Notes under the pieces: model-generated
Seen by the model: only the letters and a program-made list of their open reading frames with translations
What the model was told of the DNA's origin: nothing
Database searches by the model: none
Shown here: piece by piece, positions 7,603 through 15,881 of the stretch
Layout: each line of letters begins with the position of its first letter
Position numbering within the stretch: the stretch's first letter is position 1
Made by a program: the position numbers and the translations under genes
Assembly (NCBI GenBank): GCA_964504985.1
Contig: CAZDFU010000008.1
Span: 1-42,206, forward strand
Reading direction: 5' to 3'
Source of the DNA: CAZDFU01 sp964504985
GTDB taxonomy: Bacteria > Patescibacteriota > Microgenomatia > Daviesbacterales > UBA10151
DNA: 42,206 bases

Positions 7603-7929
7603 ATGGAACCAGCTGGTTTACAACAAATTGAAGATATTTTTAAAAATGTTATTTCAGTAATTGTGTGGCTGGGATTTATTGCCATGTTGGTAATGTTAGT
7701 TATGGCAGGGATTAAATATCTAACTTCAGGAGGAGAGCCAAAAGCTATTCAGGCTGCCCACTACACACTTACCTGGGCTCTTTTGGGAATTTTATTTATG
7801 GCTATTGCCTGGCTAATACTACAGCTGATTGGAGTATTTACAGGAGTTAATGTTACTTTTTTTGATATAAGAGCTTTGTGTGGAGATCCACAAAATATGA
7901 CCGATCCTACTAAGTGGTTTTGCAAATAG
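7603..7929 (+). CDS. T4SS pilin-like membrane protein, divergent
   Basis: The 108-residue protein lacks a signal peptide but has two hydrophobic helices around VMAGIKYLTSGGEPKAIQAA, an altered version of the pilin motif in which WGAF has become MAGI and the basic arginines are missing (AAHYTLTWALLG). It ends in a cysteine-containing tail (ALCGDPQ and WFCK). It is the most divergent of the six paralogs and could have a different role, such as a platform or minor subunit. Confidence 0.75.
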   Translation: MEPAGLQQIEDIFKNVISVIVWLGFIAMLVMLVMAGIKYLTSGGEPKAIQAAHYTLTWALLGILFMAIAWLILQLIGVFTGVNVTFFDIRALCGDPQNMTDPTKWFCK

Positions 7930-7931
7930 GG

Positions 7932-7971
7932 TTGATTTGTATAACTATTTTTGATAAAATCGTATAACTAT
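7932..7971 (+). promoter_or_regulatory. Promoter and direct-repeat operator of the AbrB/PIN pair
   Basis: TTGATT (7932-7937) and TAAAAT (7955-7960) are 17 bp apart. The 10-bp sequence GTATAACTAT occurs twice, at 7939-7948 and 7962-7971, 23 bp apart start to start, bracketing the -10. The ATG at 7970 lies inside the second copy and 9 bases after the -10. This is a likely autoregulatory site for the AbrB-type antitoxin and a leaderless start. Confidence 0.7.
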
Positions 7972-8275
7972 GCAAATTGTAACAGTGGGTCCTAAATATC
8001 AAGTAGTCATTCCTAAAGAGATCCGAAAAAAGATTAAAAGTTTAAAACCGGGGAAAAAGGTCGGTGTGTACGCAGTGGATGAAAAATCAATCGCTATTGA
8101 TCCTGACCCTCAAAGCTGGGTAGACAGAACCTATGGCATGATGAAGGATGCCTGGAAAGATATTGATCCTGTTGCAGAAGTTGAGAAAATGAAAGATGAA
8201 TGGGAAGAAAGACTAACAGAACTGGATCAAATACGGCAAGGTAAAAATCCTTATGCTAAAGGCAAGCAGGTATAA
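7970..8275 (+). CDS. AbrB/MazE-type antitoxin
   Basis: The 101-residue protein opens with a SpoVT-AbrB swapped-hairpin DNA-binding domain (residues 1-47): VTVGPKYQVVIPKEIRKKI is the characteristic strand-loop-strand pattern. The C-terminal half is helical and highly charged and probably wraps the toxin. It is the VapB-like partner of the PIN protein that overlaps its end by 23 bp. Direct repeats over its promoter are suitable operator sites. Confidence 0.88.
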   Translation: MQIVTVGPKYQVVIPKEIRKKIKSLKPGKKVGVYAVDEKSIAIDPDPQSWVDRTYGMMKDAWKDIDPVAEVEKMKDEWEERLTELDQIRQGKNPYAKGKQV

Positions 8276-8678
8276 ATTAATTAGTCTTGATACCAATATT
8301 TTTGTCTATTATTTTCAAAAAAATCCTCAGTTTGGGCCAATTGTTAAAAATCTCTTCCAGGATTTCTCCAAATTTAAAACAGAAATTATTACAAGTTCAA
8401 TCAGTTTGACTGAACTGTTATCAGTAAAGACTTCCTTCGTTCTGATTAACACCCTACAACAAGAATTTTTATCTATACCTTTTTTAGAAACTATTCCAGT
8501 AAGCAATAATATCGCTATTGAAGCTGCAAGAATTAGAAGAATTTATGAATTTAAACTTGCTGATTCTATCCAACTGGCAACAGCTATTAAGTCAAAAGCC
8601 GAGGTATTTATCACCAATGATGATAAATTAAAAAAATTTAAAGAACTGAAGGTAGTTTTACTGTCTGAGATAAAATAG
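8253..8678 (+). CDS. PIN-domain toxin (VapC-like)
   Basis: The 141-residue protein has all acidic residues of a PIN ribonuclease: D13 in SLDTNIFVYYF, E54 in SLTELLS, D104 in LADSIQLATA and D123 in FITNDDKL. These bind Mg2+ for RNA cleavage in VapC toxins. The ATG at 8253 lies inside the antitoxin gene, in the coupled arrangement usual for VapBC. The module lies between the pilin genes and the VirB6-like gene, so it may stabilise the locus. Confidence 0.9.
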   Translation: MLKASRYKLISLDTNIFVYYFQKNPQFGPIVKNLFQDFSKFKTEIITSSISLTELLSVKTSFVLINTLQQEFLSIPFLETIPVSNNIAIEAARIRRIYEFKLADSIQLATAIKSKAEVFITNDDKLKKFKELKVVLLSEIK

Positions 8679-8730
8679 CAGGGTGTTGCAAAATTTACCT
8701 AAACGCTGTACGCTTTTGTTGCCATGAAAA

Positions 8731-8758
8731 GTATTATGTATTATGTATTATGTATTAT
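8731..8758. repeat. Four tandem copies of a 7-bp repeat
   Basis: GTATTAT is repeated four times without interruption at 8731-8758. The repeat covers the possible start codons of the VirB6-like gene: a start at 8724 translates through it, while a start at 8757 begins at its end. A 7-bp unit means that slippage would change the frame of any start upstream. Confidence 0.9.
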
Positions 8759-10619
8759 GCAGAAATCCTTAATACATAAGAACTTATTAGTTTTTGTTTT
8801 ACCCATAATACTTGCTACATATTTCTTAATACAGACTGCTACTCCTGCATTTGCCCAGGAATCCACACCATCTACATCCACCCCGCGGGAGTCAAAGCCC
8901 ACCCCCGAGGTGTTTCAAAGCTTACCAACTACTGTTTCCCCTGTCTCCCCTCTTTATACTGATCTTTTAATACACAACATCTTTCATACTTTTTCCTGTT
9001 TAGGGATAGGGCAATCAATTATTGGACAGCCTTGTTTAACTTATCAATTACAAAAGAATGCCCAAGGCATGATGCAGGGGGTACCTATGTTAGCATCAGT
9101 TGATACCTCAGGAGGCGTTTTAGGTACTACCACAGGCCTTATAGGACTGCTTTATACTAACAGACCAGTAAGGACAGTTGATTATCTGGCATCTATCGGA
9201 GAAGACCTGGGAATTGTTAAACAAGCCAATGCCCAGGTAGTAGGGTCGGGTGCCCAGGTATTAAATCCTATCAGAACCCTTTGGCAAGTTTCCAGGAATA
9301 TTTCTTATGTGATTATGATAATAATATTTTTAATTATTGGTTTGATGGTAATGTTCAGAACCAAAATTAATCCTCAAACTGTTATCACAGCCCAGGCAGC
9401 CTTACCAGGTTTAGTTATAGGTTTAATAATGATTACCTTTTCTTACTTCTTAGCAGGCCTTATTTCAGACATGGCATTTGTGGGGACAAATATTGTTGGA
9501 TATTATTTTCAAGCTGCACAAGACAAACCCCCTCAAGATTTAGTAGGGGCTGTAAGCCAACGAAGCATCTTAAGTCTTTTTACCCCTTTTACAAGAATAC
9601 TTAATGTTGGTAATGTTAGTGAGGCTTTGAATTCAATCTGGGGTGATCTGGGAGATCCCAATATTAATTTTTTTGATATCACCCAACTTGACCCACAAAG
9701 GGTAATCAAATTGCTAACAACTTTTATAGCTTTTCAACTTTTTTCCCCTGTAGGCAGTTTAGTCCCAGGCTTTGGACAAGCAGTAATTGGGGGAGCAGCG
9801 GTAATATCGGGTCAATTTGCCACTTTAACAGTAGCCTCATTTTCTTTAGCTTTTATAGGTATGCTAGCCTTACTTTACGCCATGTTAAGACTACTATTAC
9901 GCTTAATTAATAACTTTTTGACAATCATCTTTTTAACTATTACTGCTCCTTTTCAATTTTTATTTGCTTCCTTACCAGGCAGACAGGGGATAGCTACAAA
10001 TTGGATTTTAAACATGCTGGCTAATATTTTGGCATTCCCAGCTGTTTTAGTAGTCCTCTATTTTGTAGCTTTTATTTTAGGACCAAATTTTAGAAGCCAA
10101 TACTGTGATCGTCCTCAAAATTCTAATAATTGTCCGTTCCAAGTTTCACAAAATCAAATACCAGATAATGGTCTTACATCTACAGCATATGCTCAAGCCA
10201 CAATTGTAGACTCTTCAGCATTCCCATTGTTTGGGGGGCTAAATTTAGATTTTATAAGACTTCTGTTAGCATTTGGAGCCTTAATAGCTCTTCCTGCCAT
10301 TCCTGATATTATTGCCAGATCAATTGGCACATTGTCACAAACAGGACAGCTACTCGGCCAAGAAATTGGTACTGCAACTGGAGCTGGCCAAAGATATGCT
10401 GGTCAGGTCCAAGAAGGTATTAGAGGAGGAGTTGGGCAAGTTGGAAGATTAACGAATGAAAGAGGCTGGTATCTTGCACAAGAGGGCGAAAAAACTGTTT
10501 GGAAGAAAGCAGGTTCTGAATTAAATATCACAGACCAAGCACGACTAGTAAGCGCAGGTCAATTTACAAAACTCAGAGGTACTGTAGGAAGCTGGGTGGG
10601 AAAACTAAGAGGCAAGTAA
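8757..10619 (+). CDS. VirB6/TrbL-like polytopic membrane protein
   Basis: From the ATG at 8757 the protein has 620 residues and a normal signal peptide ending PAFAQ; a start at 8724 would add 11 residues encoded by the 7-bp repeat. A Ser/Thr/Pro-rich segment follows. Membrane helices then cluster in the regions reading NISYVIMIIIFLIIGLMVMF, GLVIGLIMITFSYFLAG, a long central group around MLALLYAMLRLLLRLINNFL, and ANILAFPAVLVVLYFVAFIL. A last helix group starts LDFIRLLLAFGALIALP. A glycine/glutamine-rich cytoplasmic-like tail ends the protein. Topology and neighbourhood fit the inner-membrane channel protein (VirB6/TrbL) of a T4SS. No motif proves it. Confidence 0.7.
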   Translation: MQKSLIHKNLLVFVLPIILATYFLIQTATPAFAQESTPSTSTPRESKPTPEVFQSLPTTVSPVSPLYTDLLIHNIFHTFSCLGIGQSIIGQPCLTYQLQKNAQGMMQGVPMLASVDTSGGVLGTTTGLIGLLYTNRPVRTVDYLASIGEDLGIVKQANAQVVGSGAQVLNPIRTLWQVSRNISYVIMIIIFLIIGLMVMFRTKINPQTVITAQAALPGLVIGLIMITFSYFLAGLISDMAFVGTNIVGYYFQAAQDKPPQDLVGAVSQRSILSLFTPFTRILNVGNVSEALNSIWGDLGDPNINFFDITQLDPQRVIKLLTTFIAFQLFSPVGSLVPGFGQAVIGGAAVISGQFATLTVASFSLAFIGMLALLYAMLRLLLRLINNFLTIIFLTITAPFQFLFASLPGRQGIATNWILNMLANILAFPAVLVVLYFVAFILGPNFRSQYCDRPQNSNNCPFQVSQNQIPDNGLTSTAYAQATIVDSSAFPLFGGLNLDFIRLLLAFGALIALPAIPDIIARSIGTLSQTGQLLGQEIGTATGAGQRYAGQVQEGIRGGVGQVGRLTNERGWYLAQEGEKTVWKKAGSELNITDQARLVSAGQFTKLRGTVGSWVGKLRGK

Positions 10620-10659
10620 CTCAATAAAAAGATTACGATTTTAAATCCTCAAGATAATT

Positions 10660-13600
10660 TTAAGTTGGTACAAATTTTCCAAAGATAAAATCCCATATTG
10701 TTTCACCAGGAGCATGAAGCACCCTATTTTTAGGATTCTTTGGATCGGGAACCCAATAAACCATTTTATCGAAGATACGATCATAAATTAGCTGTTCACC
10801 CTTGTAAGACTCAACTCCACCTCTTGCCTCCAAATCAACCAATAAAAGACCGAATATATCATGAAAAATCTTAGCATTAATTCTACCTGTGCCTGTTTTA
10901 GGACTCTTATCCTCATCAATTTGAGCTCTATTATATCTTTCGTTAAAGTCTTTCTCACTTAATTCAACGAGATCTTTAGCCTTAGTTAAAAACTCTTTTA
11001 GCTGTGCTCTAGTTAGCGTTTCTTTATTAATATCTGGTAAAGCATCTAAGGCTTTCAGAGAGTTATTCTGCTCATCTCTAGTTTCTATGTCTATATTTTT
11101 TAAAGAAATTGCCCCATTTGCATTTCTTATAACAGTCTCCATCAAAGTAAATAATTGTAAGTATTTTTTCTCCCTACCCAAAGACTCCATTACGCCATAG
11201 GCGAATTTAATTTGAAGATCAGGAATATCTACACCGGCAGGAAGACCCGTTCGATCCCAATTTCCCTCGCCAACAGGATCTACTGTCAAAGTACCAACAG
11301 GAAACTTTTCTAAAACCTCTGGTATAAGCGCTCTTGTTTTATCTGAATTATTGGTTAGCTTTAAAAGCAACCCCTCCTCAAAATTGCCCTCTCTATCTTT
11401 ACTACCCAGTAAGGCATCAGCCTGTCTGCCCCCAACTTCTGTTTGATCAGAAAACTTGTCCAAAGCCATAGTCCCTGCACCTCTATAAACTGGAGAATTC
11501 ATTGTAATCAATGCAGCTAAAATACCATTTACACCTTGTCCTAAATATTCAGACCAAGGAGCAAGAGGAACATGTAAATCTGGCAGCAACCGCCTACCAC
11601 GTCTGGCAAATCTTTCCGGATCCTCAGCTATTCTGGCTCTAATATGCTCTACTGTTTTTCTATAACCACCAAAATCCTGTAACCCATAATAAACACCAAT
11701 AGCTTCTGTGGGTGTACCCAACCTTGGCCAAAATTTTCTATACAATTCATTGGTAATATACCAATGAGTATCATAGGAATCTTGTACTGCTGCCATTGTC
11801 AGCTTTCTTTCCCTATCCTCAAAATGCTTAGAAAATCTTCTTATTCTTTTTAGAGTTGGATCTAATACTAAACGCTGAACTGCCCACAAATCAGCCCCTA
11901 GTTCAACATCTTGAGCACGCAATTCTCCATCTCTAATCTTTTTGGCAGTTGCTAAGGCTGCATCAGAAACAATCATATGCCTATCCTCTTCTTGATAACT
12001 CCAATAAGTATGACCTGACCAATTAGCATAAATACTGTGAATCGCAGTATAAAAATCCACGCCTACTTTCTCAACTACAACATTACCGTTCTCTTTAACT
12101 ACATTGCCTTGAGCATCTTCTTTTGGTCTTTTAAGAATCATCTGCTTCTTGCTGTCTAGAATCTTATTACCTTTAACATCATAATCATACCTATACAACT
12201 TAGCTTCATATCCATCTTCATATAAATTATCTATTGCATCTTGTATGGCAAGCTCAACCATTTTAGTTCTATAAGTGGCTTTAAAATTAGGAGTTTTTTT
12301 AATCATTTCAGCAAATTCTGGCTTCTTCCAAATTTCTGCATCATCTGCATATTCAATTTTGGTTAAGGAAGCAGCTGTTTGAGCAAACTTTTCTGCCTGA
12401 TGAATTGGAATAAAGTATTGGTATTCTTTTCCTGCTTCTCCTCTCCAAGCTGTTTTTAAAACACCTCCGCCTCTTTTTGAATTTTCCCCAAAAGTACCGT
12501 ATATTTCTAAAGCTATATCAACTGCCTTTTCAGTTTTCTTTAATTCTTTAGCATAAAATTTTGCATCTGATTCACTTTCCAATAATTGATTTATATTATT
12601 CTTTATTGGATCGTAATCCTGGTCTTTTTGCTTACCCCATTTTATTTTAAATTTCTGACCCCTGGTAATTCTTTCTGCAATTTCTTCTCTTTCTTCTTGA
12701 ATTTTACCCAACCTAATCTTTCTATTGCGTAATTGAACAGGTGTTAACTTTCCATCAGTAGCTTTAGCTAATGCATCTTTATAAGCTTTAATGTTTGCAT
12801 CTCCGTATGCCCGTCCTTCAGGCAATTTTCCATATTCAAATAAACCGTCAAAATTACTGACATACTTTGCATCAGATGCTAGCTTTGTTATATTTTCCAA
12901 ATTCTTTTCGTTTTTAAGTTCTACCCCCAGCATCTCTTCCACTAATAACTCCTTCATCTGGAAATACAAACCACTATTGTCCCTTGCTCTTTGAGCAGGA
13001 CTAAAACCTGCTAATTCTCCTCTTGGTCCATGCAGAGAAAACAAGACTTCATAGCGAGGATCCTTATCAAGCTTAAATAAAGCAGCAGCAGGAACTGCTC
13101 CTAATATCTTTAACAACTCTAAATATCTATCAGGACCTTCTCCATCTTTATTTATAAAATCCAGATATTGTTTAACAAAATCGCTATGATATAACTCATT
13201 TGAATGATCAGCACCAAAAACACCCAATCTTGCATACATTCCCCTAAATAGCTTTAGAAGAAATTCTTGGCTAACTTTACCTTGAACTGCTGCGTCTGAC
13301 CTGTTGATAACATCAATGAATTGAGTAGCATCTTGCAAAATTTTAGTTGGGTCAGTGGAAGTTGCCTGCAATCTTGAAAGATAACTATCAGCTGCTATTT
13401 TGTACTCTTCCTCTGTTTGAGCAAAAACTTCGGTATACCAACCATGAGAACTTCGCCAGTATGTTTCCTCTGAATCTTCTTCTTCCCCTAATCTATATTC
13501 ATGATCTAAGTAGCCCTCTTCTGCACTAGAAATATCTTGATAATTAAGAGCTGTTTCAAATCTATCTATTGCAAATTGCGCATATAAATCCCATATACCT

Positions 13601-15114
13601 ACCCTATTAACCACCTGATTAGTTCTAGGATCTCTGAATACAGCTTCCAGTCTTGAAATACCATCTGCATCATTATCAGTTCTTCTTTTATGTCTGTAGA
13701 CATCTAATAAAGCTTCTATAGCAATCTTTAATTTCTGATCTATAATTGGCTTCATTTCAGTTGAATTTAGATTACGCCCTATTCCACGTCTAATATCTCC
13801 TTCCGCAGAGCGCAAAACTACCTTTAGATCATTTATTAAACCCAACCTTTCTGCCTCGGCAAAATACGTATCAATTTCTTTCCCAAGTTCTTCTGAGAAT
13901 CCTTCTTGATGATACTGGGTTACAATGTCTTCTAAACGCCTAGCATCTTTAAAAGCCTCTTTGTTAAATTTAGGAATCTCTTTAGCAGTAGTTGTATCTT
14001 CTTCAGCTTCATATACCTTCACTCTCGCCCTAACCAAACGCTGAGCCTCTATATGAACTGTTTGTTGAAAATATAAATCTTTAAGTTTTGGCCAATCTAC
14101 TTTTTCTATTTTTCCTCCCCAAAGCAACCCTGTTTGCTCACTTATTCCTCTAGTAATTTGTAAGCCTCTTTCTGGACTAGATTCATACTCCAAATTCAAA
14201 TCATCTGGAATTTCAGGCATTTCTTCATGACTAACCCCAAAGTGTCCATCACCTCCACCATTCCCTTCAGCAGATGACCTAGCAACTTCATCTTCTAGGT
14301 TTCTTAGTTCTTGCTCTACTCTCATCCTACTCATTTGTAAAAAACGCTCCTCATCAAGATTTGTAGCTATTTGCCTTTGAAAATGATCTCTTTCTGCTAA
14401 AAGTTCTGATTTTCTTTTTTCTCTCTCCTTAGATATCTCTTCTAAGGATAATTCTTCCTTTTTCCCGCGTAATTCAGCTAATTTTTGATCTGCTACAGCA
14501 CGAAATTGTGCTGAACTAAGTTTTTGTGATGCATCTTGCATACTAACTAAACTCTCTCCGTTAGCTAATAACAACTCAACCTCCTCATAAGTAAGACCAG
14601 GGACTGGCGACGGCTCCTGAGACCTATTCTGTTCCCGATTGTTCGAAGGCGGCGTTAGTGACTCTGGGCCTTCTGGGGGCTGACCTAGTGGGCCTTCATG
14701 ACCACCATTTCCTTCATCTGGAGGTTCAGTGGATGGTGCTGGGGGAAGGATGTTTTCACCGCCTCCTCCCCCTGCTGAAACCCCAGCTTCTGTCCCCTGA
14801 TCATCTGAGGATTCTGATGTATCTGCTTGGGAAGCATCATCTGCAGATTGAGCAGACTGCTCTTCTTCTGGTTGCCTTGCTTGTGGTTCTACTAATTGCT
14901 GAGGCCGAGGTGTCCCTCCTGTTACTGCCCTGGATCCAGCCTTAAGTCTATCCCACAAACCTGGACGGCGTACCTCTGGGTCATCTAACCCCTGGACAAT
15001 TATCACTTCTGGTTTTCCAGCGGGTGCTGGAGTATTGCCTCCAGCTTCTGCACCTTGAGGGCCTGCTGGGATTTCTGGAGTATCGGGCATATTTGGTCTT
15101 TCAGGTCCTGACAT
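10660..15114 (-). CDS. Very large unknown protein of the secretion locus (1484 residues)
   Basis: I do not recognise this protein. Residues 1-170 are disordered and rich in P, G, E and S, with runs of glycine near 115-120. A coiled-coil-like stretch follows at about 175-290, rich in E, K, L and R. The rest is mainly helical, with many charged residues and aromatic-rich patches such as SYQEEDRHMIVSD and ELYRKFWPRLGTP. There is no signal peptide and no clear transmembrane helix, so it is probably cytoplasmic. It is the only large minus-strand gene within a plus-strand secretion locus, and converges on the VirB6-like gene with 40 bp between them. A cytoplasmic scaffold or secreted substrate is possible, but this is inference. 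Confidence 0.75.
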   Translation of the reverse strand: MSGPERPNMPDTPEIPAGPQGAEAGGNTPAPAGKPEVIIVQGLDDPEVRRPGLWDRLKAGSRAVTGGTPRPQQLVEPQARQPEEEQSAQSADDASQADTSESSDDQGTEAGVSAGGGGGENILPPAPSTEPPDEGNGGHEGPLGQPPEGPESLTPPSNNREQNRSQEPSPVPGLTYEEVELLLANGESLVSMQDASQKLSSAQFRAVADQKLAELRGKKEELSLEEISKEREKRKSELLAERDHFQRQIATNLDEERFLQMSRMRVEQELRNLEDEVARSSAEGNGGGDGHFGVSHEEMPEIPDDLNLEYESSPERGLQITRGISEQTGLLWGGKIEKVDWPKLKDLYFQQTVHIEAQRLVRARVKVYEAEEDTTTAKEIPKFNKEAFKDARRLEDIVTQYHQEGFSEELGKEIDTYFAEAERLGLINDLKVVLRSAEGDIRRGIGRNLNSTEMKPIIDQKLKIAIEALLDVYRHKRRTDNDADGISRLEAVFRDPRTNQVVNRVGIWDLYAQFAIDRFETALNYQDISSAEEGYLDHEYRLGEEEDSEETYWRSSHGWYTEVFAQTEEEYKIAADSYLSRLQATSTDPTKILQDATQFIDVINRSDAAVQGKVSQEFLLKLFRGMYARLGVFGADHSNELYHSDFVKQYLDFINKDGEGPDRYLELLKILGAVPAAALFKLDKDPRYEVLFSLHGPRGELAGFSPAQRARDNSGLYFQMKELLVEEMLGVELKNEKNLENITKLASDAKYVSNFDGLFEYGKLPEGRAYGDANIKAYKDALAKATDGKLTPVQLRNRKIRLGKIQEEREEIAERITRGQKFKIKWGKQKDQDYDPIKNNINQLLESESDAKFYAKELKKTEKAVDIALEIYGTFGENSKRGGGVLKTAWRGEAGKEYQYFIPIHQAEKFAQTAASLTKIEYADDAEIWKKPEFAEMIKKTPNFKATYRTKMVELAIQDAIDNLYEDGYEAKLYRYDYDVKGNKILDSKKQMILKRPKEDAQGNVVKENGNVVVEKVGVDFYTAIHSIYANWSGHTYWSYQEEDRHMIVSDAALATAKKIRDGELRAQDVELGADLWAVQRLVLDPTLKRIRRFSKHFEDRERKLTMAAVQDSYDTHWYITNELYRKFWPRLGTPTEAIGVYYGLQDFGGYRKTVEHIRARIAEDPERFARRGRRLLPDLHVPLAPWSEYLGQGVNGILAALITMNSPVYRGAGTMALDKFSDQTEVGGRQADALLGSKDREGNFEEGLLLKLTNNSDKTRALIPEVLEKFPVGTLTVDPVGEGNWDRTGLPAGVDIPDLQIKFAYGVMESLGREKKYLQLFTLMETVIRNANGAISLKNIDIETRDEQNNSLKALDALPDINKETLTRAQLKEFLTKAKDLVELSEKDFNERYNRAQIDEDKSPKTGTGRINAKIFHDIFGLLLVDLEARGGVESYKGEQLIYDRIFDKMVYWVPDPKNPKNRVLHAPGETIWDFIFGKFVPT

Positions 15115-15161
15115 AATTAGTTATGAGTAATTAGTTCATAGTTCTTAGTGGACCTAATTCC

Positions 15162-15191
15162 AGTTTAGAACTTAGCCTAACTTACTGTCAA
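15162..15191 (-). promoter_or_regulatory. Promoter for the 1484-residue gene
   Basis: On the minus strand a perfect TTGACA (15186-15191) lies 18 bp upstream of TAAACT (15162-15167). The start codon at 15114 is about 47 bases further on, so unlike most first genes in this window it would have a leader, made of dispersed repeat sequence. Confidence 0.5.
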
Positions 15192-15249
15192 CCACATTTA
15201 TGTAAACTGCAACTGTGTTTACACCAGTTTGTAGTAAACTAAACGTGGT
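15191..15249. repeat. Imperfect 59-bp inverted repeat
   Basis: ACCACATTTA at 15191-15200 pairs with TAAACGTGGT at 15240-15249 (9 of 10 positions), and a second block (AACTG at 15211-15215, CAGTT at 15225-15229) pairs nearer the centre at 15220. GTAAAC/GTTTAC motifs occur three times inside. It lies upstream of both divergent genes and touches the -35 of the minus-strand promoter. It could be a multi-site operator or a hairpin. Confidence 0.55.
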
Positions 15250-15433
15250 CAAATCCTTTCTAATAGCTATTAGTTATGAGTTCATAGTTCATAGAAAATA
15301 ACTATTAACTACGAACTTTAAACTAAGAACTCATACGGTGCTTGATTTAATCCTAATAAAATCCTGACAGATTAGTTCATAGTTATGAGTTCGGAGTTGG
15401 TAGTAAAGAAATAAATGATCTATTTTGTGTATC

Positions 15434-15462
15434 TAGACTATAGTTTTTTCACGAGGTATAAA
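15434..15462 (+). promoter_or_regulatory. Candidate promoter of the four-helix-bundle and T4SS operon
   Basis: TAGACT (15434-15439) and TATAAA (15457-15462) are separated by 17 bp. The first gene starts at 15506, and the leader between consists of two copies of the TAGTTCATAGTTATTAG repeat. This could drive the PrgI-VirB4 gene run. The -35 is only a 4-of-6 match. Confidence 0.45.
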
Positions 15463-15505
15463 ATAGTTCATAGTTATTAGTTCATAGTTATTAGAAAATT
15501 ACCGT

Positions 15506-15880
15506 ATGTCCCAGTTTAATTTTCAAAACTTAAAAGTATATTTAAAATCTACTAGTTTATGCAATCAAATTTACACCAATACCAAAAGTTGGCCAAAAGA
15601 ATACTTATTCGATCTAACTGCTCAGATAAGAAGAGCTTCATTGTCTATACCGTTAAATATAGCTGAAGGAACCAGTAGAACAAAAAAAGATTTTAGTAGA
15701 TTTATTGATATAGCAAAGGGTTCATGCTATGAATGCATTGCGTTATTGGAAATAGCTACTACTTTATCATTGATTCCTACAAGTATTAAAAGCCAATTTA
15801 TTAATGAATTAAATGAAATATCGAAGATGTTATCTGGTTTAAAAAAATCTATAAACTCAGTACTAATAACTAATAACTAA
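15506..15880 (+). CDS. S23-type four-helix-bundle protein
   Basis: The 124-residue protein matches the family of proteins encoded in intervening sequences of 23S rRNA genes: NFQNLKVYLKS at the N-terminus, LTAQIRRASLSIPLNIAEG in helix 2-3, and FIDIAKGSCYECIALLEIA before the last helix. Members form a pentameric helical bundle and include the Avd accessory protein of diversity-generating retroelements; most have no known function. Here it is not in an rRNA gene. Repeat copies flank it on both sides, and the last codons and stop (about 15857-15880) are themselves written in inverted repeat sequence. One base separates its stop from the PrgI start, so they are probably cotranscribed. Confidence 0.87.
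   Translation: MSQFNFQNLKVYLKSTSLCNQIYTNTKSWPKEYLFDLTAQIRRASLSIPLNIAEGTSRTKKDFSRFIDIAKGSCYECIALLEIATTLSLIPTSIKSQFINELNEISKMLSGLKKSINSVLITNN
15857..15880. repeat. Repeat copy forming the 3' end of the four-helix-bundle gene
   Basis: Two direct copies of ACTAATA(A) wording here are the reverse complement of the TTATTAG motif upstream of the gene (15474-15497). The gene is therefore bracketed by inverted repeat copies, and its last residues and stop codon are supplied by one of them. Confidence 0.7.
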
Positions 15881-15881
15881 A

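Larger units (their letters stand above)
15115..15505. other. Gene-free repeat-rich divergent intergenic region
   Basis: These 391 bases separate the 1484-residue gene from the four-helix-bundle gene. They hold many variants of the dispersed wording TTAGTTCATAGTTATTAG in direct and inverted copies (15121-15150, 15268-15330, 15371-15405 and 15464-15497), an imperfect inverted repeat at 15191-15249, and one promoter facing each way. I see no coding sequence or structured RNA I can name. Confidence 0.8.

Noticed and set aside
14658..14945. 95-codon plus-strand frame opposite the large unknown gene
   Set aside because: It is the leucine-rich complement of the proline/glutamate-rich N-terminus of the minus-strand gene.
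10660..15114. 1484-residue gene being several overlapping genes or an artefact
   Set aside because: The frame is open without interruption, has its own promoter and normal codon-like composition; it reads as one protein.
15115..15505. CRISPR-like repeats in the divergent intergenic region
   Set aside because: The copies vary in length, sequence and spacing, and occur in both orientations; no cas genes are nearby.
15506..15880. Diversity-generating retroelement accessory gene (Avd)
   Set aside because: The protein is of the same superfamily, but no reverse transcriptase or template/variable repeat pair is in the window.
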